This document shows positions 9,555-19,044 of a stretch of DNA of 64,000 bases, one piece after another. Numbering within the stretch: position 1 is the first letter of the stretch; each line of letters opens with the position of its first letter. The notes under the pieces are model-generated. The model was given only the letters and a program-made list of their open reading frames with translations, had not been told where the DNA came from and searched no databases. This DNA is from Rhizobium skierniewicense. GTDB taxonomy: Bacteria; Pseudomonadota; Alphaproteobacteria; Rhizobiales; Rhizobiaceae. The translations under genes were made by a program, and so were the position numbers. Location of the stretch: positions 62,001 through 126,000 of the forward strand of contig NZ_JACIDV010000007.1 of assembly GCF_014196515.1 (NCBI RefSeq), read 5' to 3'.

Positions 9555-9785
9555 ATGGTATTTGTTCTTGGACTTTCGCTCGGCGTTGCGGCGCTTGCCC
9601 TTCGCTCCTTGACCGCTATTGCGGCCACCGGCATCTTGATCCTGGTCGCCTTCACTGTGGCAGCCCTGGTTTCTGCATCCAGCGTCCAATTCTTAGCGCT
9701 TCTGGTTGCTCTGGCAGGTTATAATGTCGGAATTGCAACCGGCTTCGGCGCCGCGCTTGCGATGCGAGGACTGCGCGCCGTTTGA
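9555..9785 (+). CDS. Small hydrophobic membrane protein
   Basis: A 76-residue protein made almost wholly of hydrophobic residues, enough for two or three membrane helices, with no family I recognise. The start at 9555 is chosen because GGAGGAG lies 7 bases upstream; an in-frame ATG at 9471 would add a charged extension. It is alone between xseA (divergent) and the Gfo/Idh/MocA gene (convergent). Confidence 0.55.
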   Translation: MVFVLGLSLGVAALALRSLTAIAATGILILVAFTVAALVSASSVQFLALLVALAGYNVGIATGFGAALAMRGLRAV

Positions 9786-9982
9786 ACGCGGTGTACATTC
9801 GGGGTGCAATTGCGCGTCGTTTCGGTGATCCGAGACGGAACGCGTCGCTTGAAGCTCCCACTCGTTGAGTTGCCCTGCAGTTGAACGCAGTGTGAGCGGG
9901 CGTGTGCCCCTACCTATTGCCACAATCCCGGCTTATCTCAGCTACACTTTGTGCTCAGACCTCCGACGCGGAATGAACCGGA

Positions 9983-10969
9983 TCAGACCGTCTCCCACCC
10001 GTCCTTTTCAGCTGCGCGATAGATCGCATCGATGAAGCGCTGGCTGTTCCTTGAACTTTCCAACGAAACGACCTCGGCTTTGCCGCCGCCCGCAGCCGTC
10101 GCGAAGGCCTCAATCTCACGACGGTACTGGCGGCTATCCTGAAAGCGGAAAACCTGCGAGTGGCCGTGGCTCTGATTGGTGAGCTCCACCTCTTCAGCAC
10201 CCCAGCGGTTGGCGTTGAAGGGTGACTTCACTTCGATATAGCCTTCGGTGCCGTGCAGCACCATGAGCTGGCGGCCGGCAAGCTGGGTGGAAATGTAGAA
10301 ACTGAGTTCGAAATCGCCAAAATCCGCTTTGACGCTGGCATAGAAATCCGTGCCGAATTCCGGGTCGCGCTCGACCACGGCCTGGACGCGTTTTGGCTCC
10401 TTGCCCGTCGCAAAGCGGGTGGTGATGGTCGGGTAGACGCCGATATCGGGAAGCGCGCCACCGCCAAGTTCCGGGATGTTGCGCATGTTGCCGGGATCGC
10501 GGTTGAAATAGGTAAAGGAGCCCTGCACGTGTTTCAGCGTGCCGATGGTACCGGCCGTCAACAATTCGCGCACCTTCAGCCATACCGGTGCATAGGTCAC
10601 CATATAGGCTTCCGAAATCAGCACCCGGTTCCGGTCTCGCGCGGCGATCAGGCTGTCGATCTCGTCTGCCTTCAGCGCAATCGGCTTTTCGCACAGCACA
10701 TGCTTGCCCGCGTCGGCGGCCTTGATGGACCACTCCACATGCTGTGCCGTGGGCAGCGGAATATAGACGGCGTCGATGACGTCGGACGCCAGCATCTCCT
10801 CATAGGACCCGAAGGCATGCGGCACGGAGAAGCGGTCTGCCAGTTGCCGGGCCTTGGTCAGGTCACGGCTGGCAATGGCTGTCACGACAGCGTTTTCCGC
10901 ATCCTGAATAGCCGGGATAACAAGCTCACGACCGATTTTCGCCGTCGACAATATTCCAAAACGCAACAT
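9983..10969 (-). CDS. Gfo/Idh/MocA family NAD(P)-dependent oxidoreductase
   Basis: A 328-residue dehydrogenase with an N-terminal Rossmann fold ([18 protein letters not shown], about residues 3-20) and the family signature [11 protein letters not shown] (about 92-102) whose Lys is the usual catalytic residue, followed by a GFO-type C-terminal sheet domain. Family members oxidise sugars, inositols or related polyols; substrate cannot be read. The ATG at 10969 is preceded by GGAGG at the right spacing, while an upstream in-frame start at 10981 is GTG and lacks one. It is divergent from the cysteine hydrolase operon. Confidence 0.9.
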   Translation of the reverse strand: MLRFGILSTAKIGRELVIPAIQDAENAVVTAIASRDLTKARQLADRFSVPHAFGSYEEMLASDVIDAVYIPLPTAQHVEWSIKAADAGKHVLCEKPIALKADEIDSLIAARDRNRVLISEAYMVTYAPVWLKVRELLTAGTIGTLKHVQGSFTYFNRDPGNMRNIPELGGGALPDIGVYPTITTRFATGKEPKRVQAVVERDPEFGTDFYASVKADFGDFELSFYISTQLAGRQLMVLHGTEGYIEVKSPFNANRWGAEEVELTNQSHGHSQVFRFQDSRQYRREIEAFATAAGGGKAEVVSLESSRNSQRFIDAIYRAAEKDGWETV

Positions 10970-11024
10970 GCATGCCTCCACTGTGATGGGGGTACCTTAG
11001 CATGCGAATGCAGACACGCAACCG

Positions 11025-11053
11025 TTGACACCCAAGGGTACAACACGTACCCC
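11025..11053. promoter_or_regulatory. GGGTAC inverted repeat upstream of hydrolase-glxA operon
   Basis: GGGTAC at 11036-11041 and GTACCC at 11047-11052 form a perfect six-base inverted repeat with a five-base spacer, just after a TTGACA hexamer (11025-11030). It lies in the divergent region between the Gfo/Idh/MocA gene and the hydrolase-regulator pair, so it may be the operator for the GlxA-type regulator encoded downstream. No matching -10 hexamer is evident. Confidence 0.4.
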
Positions 11054-11149
11054 TATGGCTGAAAATGTCCTTTATTCGGCGCTACGTGTACTTTTACCCT
11101 ATTGGATAATGGGAAAGACTGTAACAATCAGAAATTGGAGTTACAGAAA

Positions 11150-11710
11150 ATGTCCCATCCACAAACAGCACTGCTGGTCATTGATGTGCAGGAATCTTTC
11201 CGTCATGCCCCCTACTTTGATGAAAACGGGCTGGCTGGCTATCTCGCAGCTCAGCAAAAGCTGATCGATGGCGCAGAAGCGGCGGGCATGCCCATCGTGC
11301 AGATTTTTCATGTCGATGGCGACCGGGCCTTTGCCGAGGAGAGCGGCTTTGTCCGGGCGCTGGAGGGGCTTCGCATCCAGCCGACCGTGACCTTTCGCAA
11401 GAACCGCCATTCGGCTTTCATCGGTACGGGCCTCGATATCTGGTTGACCCAAAACGGCATCAACCGCCTGATTGTTTCCGGCATTCGCACTGAACAGTGC
11501 TGTGAAACCACCACACGCCAAGGTTCTGATCTCGGCTATACGGTCGATTTCGTGACCGAGGCCACATTGACGTTCCCGATGACGCATGCGTCCGGCAAGG
11601 TCTTTTCAGCGGCGGATATCGCCATGCGTACCGAACTGGTCCTTTCCGGGCGTTTCGCGCGGATCGTAACCGTGGACGAAGCCTTGCAGCCACGACAAGA
11701 AGCGGCATGA
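11150..11710 (+). CDS. Isochorismatase-family cysteine hydrolase
   Basis: A 186-residue cysteine hydrolase. The catalytic Asp in ALLVIDVQESF (about residue 12), Lys in TFRKNRHSAF (about 86) and nucleophile Cys in SGIRTEQCCETTTRQ (about 120) make the complete isochorismatase/nicotinamidase triad. Substrate is unknown; family members act on amides, isochorismate or N-carbamoyl compounds. The start at 11150 follows TTGGAG by about 10 bases; the frame extends upstream to 11102 but without support. The stop overlaps the GlxA-type gene by four bases (ATGA), marking a two-gene operon. Confidence 0.88.
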   Translation: MSHPQTALLVIDVQESFRHAPYFDENGLAGYLAAQQKLIDGAEAAGMPIVQIFHVDGDRAFAEESGFVRALEGLRIQPTVTFRKNRHSAFIGTGLDIWLTQNGINRLIVSGIRTEQCCETTTRQGSDLGYTVDFVTEATLTFPMTHASGKVFSAADIAMRTELVLSGRFARIVTVDEALQPRQEAA

Positions 11711-12702
11711 CAATGAGTGGCGGCCGCGCCCAGACCATCCTCATTCCAGTCTTCGTGGTCTTGCCGCCGCAAACGTTGCTGCTGGATGTTGCCGGCCCTG
11801 TGGAGGTTCTGCGGTATGCCAACCAGGAGCAGGATGCTGTCCGGTTTGATTGCCGATATGTCGCGGCAAGCGACACGCAGACGACGACCATCGGTCTTGC
11901 GCTGGCCGGGCTGGAGGCCTTGCCGGAGGAACTGCCCCCTCATGCCCTGGTGCTGATTTCCGGTGGCTCTCTGCTGGAAACGAAACAAGGTGGCGCGGGG
12001 CAGGAACGGCGTGTTCTCGCAGATTGGCTACGCCAGGTTGTGCGAAACGACACAACGATCGTCTCCATCTGCTCCGGCGCGTTGATTGCCGCAGAAGCCG
12101 GTGTCTTCGATGGTCATCAATGCACCACCCATGCAGACTGCATCACCGAACTGAGACGGCTGGCACCGTTGGCGCATGTTCTGGACAATCGGCTGTTCGT
12201 CGAGGATGGCAGGCGCTTTTCGAGTGCTGGGATTTCCACCGGCATCGATCTTCTGCTGCACATCGTCTCGTCCCTCACAAGCCCCGTGATCGCCTCGCGC
12301 ATTGCCCAGATCATGGTCATCTATATCAGGCGCACGGCGCATGATCCACAGATCTCGCCTTGGCTTTCAGGTCGCAACCACATTCACCCATCCGTCCACA
12401 AGGCCCAGGACGCCATCGTCGCGGATCCCGCCGCCGACTGGTCCCTGGCCAGAATAGCCAAAGCGGCGGGCCTGAGCGAACGACACCTGTCGCGGCTGTT
12501 TCGCGACCATACCGGGGTCAGCGTGGTCGATTACATCAACCTGATGCGGGTGAACCTTGCCCGCGATATTCTTGCGCATTCGAGGCTCGACATGGAGGCT
12601 GTGGCCGAGCGCTCCGGCTTTGCTTCCGCCCGCCATCTGCGCCGCGTCTGGCAGCAACATCATGAACAGCCACCCAGTTTTTACCGAACCCTTTCATCCT
12701 GA
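11707..12702 (+). CDS. GlxA-type AraC family transcriptional regulator with DJ-1/PfpI domain
   Basis: A 331-residue regulator with an N-terminal DJ-1/PfpI-like sensor (about residues 10-180) including the elbow SICSGALIAAEAG with its Cys near residue 120, and a C-terminal AraC helix-turn-helix pair (about 235-325: WSLARIAKAAGLSERHLSRLF and MEAVAERSGFASARHLRRVWQ). This architecture fits GlxA/CdhR/GbdR-like activators of amine or amide catabolism. It is translationally coupled to the cysteine hydrolase upstream, the likely target or partner enzyme. Confidence 0.92.
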   Translation: MTMSGGRAQTILIPVFVVLPPQTLLLDVAGPVEVLRYANQEQDAVRFDCRYVAASDTQTTTIGLALAGLEALPEELPPHALVLISGGSLLETKQGGAGQERRVLADWLRQVVRNDTTIVSICSGALIAAEAGVFDGHQCTTHADCITELRRLAPLAHVLDNRLFVEDGRRFSSAGISTGIDLLLHIVSSLTSPVIASRIAQIMVIYIRRTAHDPQISPWLSGRNHIHPSVHKAQDAIVADPAADWSLARIAKAAGLSERHLSRLFRDHTGVSVVDYINLMRVNLARDILAHSRLDMEAVAERSGFASARHLRRVWQQHHEQPPSFYRTLSS

Positions 12703-12813
12703 GCGTCGTTTCCATCACGCAAGCCACGGCCAGCCATCAAGGAAATTCAATGGTTCAGCATCCAGCCGCTTGCTACTGTCGCGAAACATCAGAAAAAACA
12801 GGGAGTATCATCC

Positions 12814-13749
12814 ATGGAGAAACGCGCACTGGGCCGGACCGGCCTTTCCCTCGCTCCGATCGTCTTTGGCGGAAACGTCTTCGGCTGGACGGCAGATGAG
12901 AAGACATCTTTCCAGTTGCTGGATGCGTTTTTCGATGCAGGCTTCAACACCATCGACACGGCGGATGTCTATTCCGCATGGGTCGTTGGCCATCAGGGCG
13001 GCGAGTCCGAGACCATCATCGGCAAATGGCTGAAGCGCGGGGGCGTTGCGCGCGACAAGGCCATCATCGTTTCCAAGGTTGGATATGACAAGGGTCTCAA
13101 AGCCGAGCGGATTGCCGAGGCCGTCGATGCGTCGCTACGCCGTCTGCAAACGGATTACATCGACCTTTACCTGGCGCACAAGCCGGACGCCGAAACGCCG
13201 ATCGAGGAAACACTCGGCGCCTTCACCAAGCTGAAGGAACAAGGCAAGGTGCGCGCCATCGGCTGCTCCAACTACGACGCGCCGGACCTGCAAGCGGCAC
13301 TCGATGTATCCGCCAAGACCGGGCTGGCGCGCTTCGATGTCGTACAGCCGGAATACAATCTCTACACCCGCGAGAGATTTGAAGGACCGCTTGCCGAACT
13401 CACCCAGAAGGAAGACATCGGCGTCATCAACTATTACAGCCTCGCCGCAGGATTTCTGACTGGCAAGTACCGCAGCAAGGCGGATACGGAAGGTGTCGCG
13501 CGCTCCTACCGCGTCGGAGATTATGTCAACACGCGCGGTCTCACCATTCTCGGTGCCATGGATACGATCGCTGCCGAAACCGGGGCAAAGCTTGCCGACA
13601 TCGCGCTTGCCTGGCTGCTGCGCAAGAAGACGGTCACGGCACCGATCGCCAGCGCCACCAGTCTTTCGCAGCTCGAAAGCTTCACGCGCGCCGTCAATCT
13701 GAAACTGACGGACGAGATGGTCGCGATTCTCGACAAGGCTGGCGCATAA
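12814..13749 (+). CDS. Aldo/keto reductase
   Basis: A 311-residue TIM-barrel NADPH-dependent reductase. The catalytic tetrad is intact: Asp and Tyr in FNTIDTADVYS (about residues 46-54), Lys in IIVSKVGYD (about 87) and His in LYLAHKPD (about 118). The opening KRALGRTGLSLAPIVFGGNVFGW is standard. GGGAG lies upstream of the ATG. The next gene, a GNAT acetyltransferase, begins immediately after the stop with no spacer, so the two are one operon. Substrate unknown. Confidence 0.92.
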   Translation: MEKRALGRTGLSLAPIVFGGNVFGWTADEKTSFQLLDAFFDAGFNTIDTADVYSAWVVGHQGGESETIIGKWLKRGGVARDKAIIVSKVGYDKGLKAERIAEAVDASLRRLQTDYIDLYLAHKPDAETPIEETLGAFTKLKEQGKVRAIGCSNYDAPDLQAALDVSAKTGLARFDVVQPEYNLYTRERFEGPLAELTQKEDIGVINYYSLAAGFLTGKYRSKADTEGVARSYRVGDYVNTRGLTILGAMDTIAAETGAKLADIALAWLLRKKTVTAPIASATSLSQLESFTRAVNLKLTDEMVAILDKAGA

Positions 13750-14193
13750 ATGAGCCTGACAATTCATGACGCCCGCCCGGATCACCGGGCGGATTGGCTA
13801 AAGCTGTGGAACGACTATCTGGCGTTTTATAGCGTCGATCTGGCTGAGGGTGTGACTGCCCACACATGGGACAGGATCATCGATCCGACCTCTCGCGTTT
13901 CCGCCCGCCTTGCTGTTCTGGATGGACAGGTGGTTGGCTTTGCCATCCACCATTTCCACGACTCCACCTGGGTCAAGACGCCCGATTGTTATCTCGAAGA
14001 CCTTTTTATTGACGAGACCATTCGTGGCAAGGGAATTGGCCGTGCATTGATCGATGATCTGATTTCCATCTGCGAGGACAAGGGGTGGTCGCGCCTGTAT
14101 TGGCACACCAACCAGGACAATGCGCGCGCCCGCAAGCTTTATGACAGCTATATGGAGAGTGACGGCCACATCCGGTACCGCATCAAGTTCTGA
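13750..14193 (+). CDS. GNAT family N-acetyltransferase
   Basis: A 147-residue acetyltransferase with the acetyl-CoA-binding motif LFIDETIRGKGIGRALIDDLI (about residues 82-102; the R-x-x-G-I-G core is clear) and a C-terminal TNQDNARARKLYDSY strand typical of GNATs acting on small molecules. It starts directly after the aldo/keto reductase stop and must be translated from the same message. A large hairpin (14201-14242) follows its stop. Substrate unknown. Confidence 0.88.
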   Translation: MSLTIHDARPDHRADWLKLWNDYLAFYSVDLAEGVTAHTWDRIIDPTSRVSARLAVLDGQVVGFAIHHFHDSTWVKTPDCYLEDLFIDETIRGKGIGRALIDDLISICEDKGWSRLYWHTNQDNARARKLYDSYMESDGHIRYRIKF

Positions 14194-14200
14194 CATGGCT

Positions 14201-14242
14201 TAGCAGTGCTGGTGCCTGTGGTAACACTCATCAGCACTGCTA
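14201..14242. terminator. Hairpin between convergent GNAT and LysR genes
   Basis: TAGCAGTGCTG at 14201-14211 and its exact complement at 14232-14242 form an 11-bp stem with a 20-base loop. The right arm contains the stop codon of the minus-strand LysR gene. There is no T-run on either side, so it may be a 3'-end stabiliser or a weak bidirectional terminator rather than a classical one. Confidence 0.45.
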
Positions 14243-15130
14243 CCCCTTGAACCGAAAGAAATCGACGAACGCCCTGAGCGCTGGCCGCATCTGCTGGCGC
14301 GAGGGGTAATAGATGTAAAACCCGTCAAACGGCGCACACCAGTCTTCCAGTACCCTGATTAATCTGCCGTGCTGCACATCATCCTCAACGCGCTGCTCGA
14401 ACACGAAGGCGAGACCTGCCCCGTCGATGGTCGCTGCCCGGATAAGGCTCTGGTCGGTAAGGATCAGCGGTCCCGGCACATCCACGACAAGCGATTTGCC
14501 GTCTTTTTCCAACTCCCAGCGATAGATCAGCCCGCTGGAAAACCTGCGGCGAATGCAGCGATGCTGCATCAGGTCACGGGGATGCTGCGGGATGGGATGA
14601 TGCGCGAAATAGGCTGGCGAACCGACGATGGCACCCCGCCACGAGCCACTGGCACGCACCGCAATCATGTCGGCTTCCAGATTCTCACCCAGCCGCAAAC
14701 CCGCATCGAACCCCTTGGCGACGATATCCTCGAACCGGTCATCGGTGGAAATTTCGAGTGAGATATCCGGGTACAGACGCAGAAATTCACCAAGTCTCGG
14801 CACGATCAAATCTTCTGCGGCCAGACGCGGCATGGTGATGCGTAGCGGCCCGGCGGGACGTCCACCCTGTTCGGCCAGTGCGCCGATCACCGCATCGATA
14901 TCGGCAAGGGCGGGGGCCAGCGTTTCAAGAAGACGCCTGCCCTCTTCCGTGGGAGAAACGCTGCGTGTGGTGCGGTGAAGCAGGCGCATACCAAGGCTCG
15001 TCTCCAGCGCGGACACAGCGTGGCTGACGGCAGACGGTGCAATGCCGAGCTCTGCTGCTGCCTTTCGGAAGCTGCGGCCCTCTGCGACGGCGGCCAGAAC
15101 GGCCAGTTGTGAAAGTTGCATTCGGTTCAT
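14240..15130 (-). CDS. LysR family transcriptional regulator
   Basis: A 296-residue LysR regulator. The helix-turn-helix is clear near the N-terminus (LAAVAEGRSFRKAAAELGIAPSAVSHAVSALE, about residues 10-41), followed by the linker and a substrate-binding domain. A second in-frame ATG at 15121 is possible. It diverges from an aldo/keto reductase gene, with an 8-bp-arm inverted repeat beginning at its own start codon, so it probably regulates that reductase and itself. The frame reads on upstream through the reductase antisense, which I ignore. Confidence 0.93.
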   Translation of the reverse strand: MNRMQLSQLAVLAAVAEGRSFRKAAAELGIAPSAVSHAVSALETSLGMRLLHRTTRSVSPTEEGRRLLETLAPALADIDAVIGALAEQGGRPAGPLRITMPRLAAEDLIVPRLGEFLRLYPDISLEISTDDRFEDIVAKGFDAGLRLGENLEADMIAVRASGSWRGAIVGSPAYFAHHPIPQHPRDLMQHRCIRRRFSSGLIYRWELEKDGKSLVVDVPGPLILTDQSLIRAATIDGAGLAFVFEQRVEDDVQHGRLIRVLEDWCAPFDGFYIYYPSRQQMRPALRAFVDFFRFKG

Positions 15131-15150
15131 TGTTCTAAATGATAGAACAA
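15130..15150. promoter_or_regulatory. LysR-type operator palindrome
   Basis: TTGTTCTA (15130-15137) and TAGAACAA (15143-15150) form a perfect inverted repeat with a 5-base spacer, overlapping the LysR start codon and lying about 95 bases before the divergent reductase start. It contains the T-N11-A type core usual for LysR proteins. Autoregulation is inferred. Confidence 0.6.
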
Positions 15151-15244
15151 CCCGCGCGAATTTGTCGTGATTATTTTTGCCGCCTTGCCGCGCTATGGTA
15201 CCAACATGCCCGCTAACGGGCAGTTCCTTATGGAAGGCAGACAG

Positions 15245-16246
15245 ATGCAAAACAGAATTCTCGGAGACAATCTTTCCGTTTCGGCGCTGGGCCTCGGCTG
15301 CATGGGCATGAGCCACGCCTATAGCCCGGCGGCAGACGAAAGCGGATCCATCGCCACACTTCACCGCGCCGTGGACCTCGGCGTGACCTTCTTCGACACG
15401 GCGGAAGTTTACGGCCCTTACACCAACGAAGTGCTCGTCGGAAAAGGTCTGAAACCGTTCCGCGACAAGGTTACCATTGCCACCAAATTCGGTTTCAGGA
15501 TCGATGCCAGCAAACCATCGGGGCAGATGATGGTGGGCACCGACAGCCGCCCGGAGAACGTTCACGCTGCTGCCGAAGCCTCGCTCAAGCGTCTGGGTGT
15601 TGAGGTCATCGACCTGTTCTACCAGCACCGCGTCGATCCGAATGTACCGATCGAGGAGACAGTGGGTGCGATGGCGGAACTTGTGGAGGCAGGCAAGATC
15701 CGTCATCTGGGCCTGTCGGAAGCCAATGCGGCAACCCTCCGCAAGGCGCACGCCACCCATCCCATCACCGCACTTCAGAGCGAGTATTCGCTATGGACGC
15801 GCGATGTCGAACAAAATGGCGTGCTCGATACCTGCCGCGAACTCGGCATCGGCTTCGTACCGTTCAGCCCGCTGGGTCGCGGCGTCCTGACCGGCGCGCT
15901 GAAAAACCTCGACGGCCTGTCAGACACAGATTTCCGCCGTTCCCTGCCCCGTTTTCAGGCCGAAAACTTCGATGCCAATCTGGCGCTCATCACACTGCTG
16001 GAGGAGATGGCGGTAGAAAAAGGCGTCGAGGCCGGTCAACTGGCACTCGCCTGGGTGATGGCGCAAGGCGATTTCATCGTGCCCATTCCCGGCACCACCA
16101 AAATCGCAAACCTGGAGAAGAACGTGGCTGCTGCTAATGTTTCTTTGAGCGCGGAGGAAGCCCAAAGGCTTGGCGATCTTCTCTCGCCGACCAAGGTCGC
16201 CGGTGGGCGATATCCCGAGCAAATGGCGGCGATGGCCAACCGTTAA
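15245..16246 (+). CDS. Aldo/keto reductase (AKR13-like)
   Basis: A 333-residue aldo/keto reductase. Tetrad residues are visible in FFDTAEVYGPY (Asp, Tyr), IATKFGF (Lys) and FYQHRVDP (His). The opening LSVSALGLGCMGMSHAY and the FSPLGRGVLTG segment (about residue 205) match the AKR13/YakC-type subgroup. The start at 15245 is supported by GGAAGGCAGACAG upstream; the frame opens earlier at 15167 but that would run through the LysR promoter. Probably controlled by the divergent LysR protein. A strong terminator follows. Confidence 0.92.
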   Translation: MQNRILGDNLSVSALGLGCMGMSHAYSPAADESGSIATLHRAVDLGVTFFDTAEVYGPYTNEVLVGKGLKPFRDKVTIATKFGFRIDASKPSGQMMVGTDSRPENVHAAAEASLKRLGVEVIDLFYQHRVDPNVPIEETVGAMAELVEAGKIRHLGLSEANAATLRKAHATHPITALQSEYSLWTRDVEQNGVLDTCRELGIGFVPFSPLGRGVLTGALKNLDGLSDTDFRRSLPRFQAENFDANLALITLLEEMAVEKGVEAGQLALAWVMAQGDFIVPIPGTTKIANLEKNVAAANVSLSAEEAQRLGDLLSPTKVAGGRYPEQMAAMANR

Positions 16247-16250
16247 ACAA

Positions 16251-16288
16251 CAAAGGCCGCGGAAAGCTGTTTCCGCGGCCTTTGTTAA
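16251..16288. terminator. Bidirectional terminator between AKR and pheT
   Basis: AAAGGCCGCGGAAA at 16252-16265 and its exact complement at 16270-16283 form a 14-bp stem with a 4-base loop. The plus-strand end runs TTTGTT and the minus-strand end also gives TTTG, so it serves the reductase on one strand and pheT on the other. Confidence 0.9.
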
Positions 16289-16301
16289 TCAGAACAGGTA
16301 T

Positions 16302-18725
16302 TTAAGCCCTGAGAACACCGCCCGTTGATTTCTCGACATTGCCGACGATCTTGGCGGTCAGCGCTTCGAAGTCCTCGTCCGTGAGCGTCTTGTCGACCGG
16401 CTGGATCTGGACTTCGATGGCGATGGACTTCTTGTTTTCACCGACCGATGCGCCTTCGAAGACATCGAAGACATTGACGCCAGTCACGAGTTTGCGGTCG
16501 GCGCTCGTTGCCGCCTTGATAACGGCACCGGCTTCGACACTCTTGTCCACCACGAAGGCGAAGTCGCGCTTGACGGTCTGGAACGGTGACAGTTCCAGAG
16601 CAGGTTTGGTGCGGGTTGCCTTCTTCTTCGGCTCGGGCATGGCGTCGAGATAGATTTCGAAGCCAGCGTAAACGCCGGAGACGTCCAGTTCAGACAGGGT
16701 CTTCGGGTGGAATTCGCCGAAAGTGCCCAGAATGACCTTCGGTCCCATCTTGATGGTGCCGGAGCGGCCGGGGTGATACCAGCCGGGTGCACCCGCTTCG
16801 ATCTGAACATTGCCCATCGGAAGGCCGCAGGCTTCAACGACGGCCAGCGCATCGGCCTTGGCATCGTAAACATCCACAGGCTTGCCACCGCCCTTGGCCG
16901 CGTTGGACCACATGCGGCCGGAACCGGACAGCGACGCCGTGCCACGGCGGATACCACCAGCCACGCGGCGCTGGGCGTCCGGCGTATCGCCTTCATAGGT
17001 GCCGGAGACTTCGAAAACAGCCACGTCCCCATGGCCCTTGTCGGCATTGCGCTGCGCCGCAGTCAAAAGACCAGGCAGCAGCGAAGGCCGCATGTCGGAC
17101 ATATCGGCAGCAATGGGGTTGGCCAGCTTGAGCGATGCCGAACCGCCACCGAAGAGCTTGGCCTGGGCTTCAGGAATGAAGGACCATGTGACGGCCTCCA
17201 GCATGCCACGGCTTGCCAGCGCGCGCCGTGCCGTGCGGGTGCGGATTTGCAGCGTCGTCAGGATACGGCCATTGACCGCGCCGAGATTTTCCAGCGGCTC
17301 CGGCTTGATGTTGTCGACGCCATGAATGCGCATGACCTCTTCCACCAGATCCGCCTTGCCATCCACATCGGGACGCCATGAAGGGACCGAAACGCTGACG
17401 CGTTCGCCCGATCCTTCGATGCCAAAACCGAGACCCTTGAGGATATCGAGGCTTTCTTTGGCGGAAACGTCCAAACCGGTCAAACGCTTGACTTCCGACA
17501 GCGGGAAATCCAAGAATTTCGGTTCAAAGCCCTTGTAACCAACGATCTTGGCTTCGCCTGCCGTACCGCCGCACAGGTCCAGAACCAGTTCCGTCGTGCG
17601 CTCCAGACCGGGCAGCATATATTCGGGATCGACGCCGCGCTCGAAACGATAGCGCGCATCGGTGATGATGCCGTGCGAACGACCGGTCTTGGCAATGTTG
17701 ATCGGGTCCCAGAGAGCGGATTCGATCAGCACATCCGTGGTGTTTTCATCGCAACCGGAATGCTCGCCGCCCATGACGCCGCCGATGGATTCAAGGCCAT
17801 TATCATCTGCTATAACGACGTTGTTGGGTCCAAGCTTGTATTCACGCTGATCCAGCGCAAGGATCGTTTCTCCGTCCCTGGCACGGCGCACGGTGAGGTT
17901 ACCCGCAACCTTGGCCGCATCGAACACATGCATCGGACGACCCTGATCGAAGGTCATGTAGTTGGTGATATCCACCAGCGCATTGATCGGACGCAGGCCG
18001 ATGGCGATCAACCGCTGCTGCATCCATTTCGGGCTGGGACCGTTCTTTACACCACGCACGATGCGCAGGGAAAAGCCGGGGCAAAGCGCTGCATCATCCA
18101 GATCCAGCGTCACATCCACAGGCGTGACGCCGTCCACCTTGAAGCTCGGTGCTGGCTTGGTCTTGAGCGTTCCGAGACCGGACGCTGCAAGATCACGGGC
18201 AATGCCATAGATCGAGGTGCAATCGGGACGGTTCGGCGTCAGGTTGATTTCGATGACAGGATCGTCCAGACCGGCATAGGCCGCGAACGACGTACCGACC
18301 GGCGCATCGTCAGGCAGATCGATGATGCCGTCATGGCTATCGGACACATCAAGCTCTTTTTCGGAGCACATCATGCCGTGGCTTTCGACACCACGAATCT
18401 TGCCAACGGCCAGCGTCACGTCGATACCCGGAACATACGTGCCCGGCCGCGCCAGCGCACCGATGAGGCCCGCACGCGCATTCGGCGCACCGCACACGAT
18501 CTGCACCGGCTTGCCGTCGCCCGCATCGACGCTGAGCACCTTGAGGCGGTCTGCTTCCGGATGCTTGTCAGCGGTCAGAACCCTGGCGATGACGAAGGGC
18601 TTATACGCCGCCTTGTCATCCACGTCCTCAACCTCAAGGCCAATGGCGGTCAGGCGTTCGCAAATCTGCTCAAGGGAGGCATCCGTTTCCAGATGCTCTT
18701 TCAGCCAGGAGAGTGTGAATTTCAT
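16302..18725 (-). CDS. pheT: Phenylalanyl-tRNA synthetase beta subunit
   Basis: An 807-residue beta chain of the (alpha-beta)2 enzyme that charges tRNA(Phe). The N-terminal EMAP-type tRNA-binding domain (about residues 40-150, including [10 protein letters not shown]), B3/B4 editing domain with [12 protein letters not shown] (about 320-331), the B5 region and the C-terminal anticodon-binding fold (about 710-805) follow the normal order. Length is the family standard. Unlike the usual adjacent pheST, about 540 bases holding a DUF4160/DUF2442 pair separate it from pheS on the same strand. Confidence 0.97.
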   Translation of the reverse strand: MKFTLSWLKEHLETDASLEQICERLTAIGLEVEDVDDKAAYKPFVIARVLTADKHPEADRLKVLSVDAGDGKPVQIVCGAPNARAGLIGALARPGTYVPGIDVTLAVGKIRGVESHGMMCSEKELDVSDSHDGIIDLPDDAPVGTSFAAYAGLDDPVIEINLTPNRPDCTSIYGIARDLAASGLGTLKTKPAPSFKVDGVTPVDVTLDLDDAALCPGFSLRIVRGVKNGPSPKWMQQRLIAIGLRPINALVDITNYMTFDQGRPMHVFDAAKVAGNLTVRRARDGETILALDQREYKLGPNNVVIADDNGLESIGGVMGGEHSGCDENTTDVLIESALWDPINIAKTGRSHGIITDARYRFERGVDPEYMLPGLERTTELVLDLCGGTAGEAKIVGYKGFEPKFLDFPLSEVKRLTGLDVSAKESLDILKGLGFGIEGSGERVSVSVPSWRPDVDGKADLVEEVMRIHGVDNIKPEPLENLGAVNGRILTTLQIRTRTARRALASRGMLEAVTWSFIPEAQAKLFGGGSASLKLANPIAADMSDMRPSLLPGLLTAAQRNADKGHGDVAVFEVSGTYEGDTPDAQRRVAGGIRRGTASLSGSGRMWSNAAKGGGKPVDVYDAKADALAVVEACGLPMGNVQIEAGAPGWYHPGRSGTIKMGPKVILGTFGEFHPKTLSELDVSGVYAGFEIYLDAMPEPKKKATRTKPALELSPFQTVKRDFAFVVDKSVEAGAVIKAATSADRKLVTGVNVFDVFEGASVGENKKSIAIEVQIQPVDKTLTDEDFEALTAKIVGNVEKSTGGVLRA

Positions 18726-18768
18726 GTCTATGCGTCCTTAACGGTATTGTGTCTTCCAGACAGATAAT

Positions 18769-19044
18769 TCAGGCAGCCTTTTCAGGCGCTCTCACCCCTG
18801 GATACTTCCAACCATTCAGCATACCGCGAATGGATAAGTCTTCATCAACCTCTGGCCAGTGAACGCCACCGAACATCAATTCGACCTTGTTACGGTCTGC
18901 TGGCGAGGCAGAATGGAGCCGCGGATACCACCAAAGAGGCGTCACAACTTCTCGTCCATCAGCAAGTTTGACGTGGAGATTGTGTGGATCACACCAAGCT
19001 TCGACGGGTCTTTCATTATCAGGATACGGATTTGAAGAACTCAT
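18769..19044 (-). CDS. DUF2442 domain protein
   Basis: A 91-residue protein whose core, HNLHVKLADGREVVTPLWWYPRLHSAS followed by GGVHWPEVDEDLSIRGML, is the DUF2442 pattern. The start at 19044 is chosen because GGAGG stands 6 bases upstream, inside the preceding gene, which it overlaps by 26 bases. DUF2442 proteins commonly occur next to DUF4160 proteins, as here; a toxin-antitoxin-like role has been suggested for such pairs but is not established as far as I know. It lies between pheS and pheT, in DNA poorer in GC than its flanks. Confidence 0.85.
   Translation of the reverse strand: MSSSNPYPDNERPVEAWCDPHNLHVKLADGREVVTPLWWYPRLHSASPADRNKVELMFGGVHWPEVDEDLSIRGMLNGWKYPGVRAPEKAA

Noticed and set aside
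17673-18767. Long open frame antisense to pheT (about 364 residues)
   Set aside because: It is a GC-rich shadow of pheT with no domain resemblance and no ribosome site; pheT is unmistakable on the other strand.
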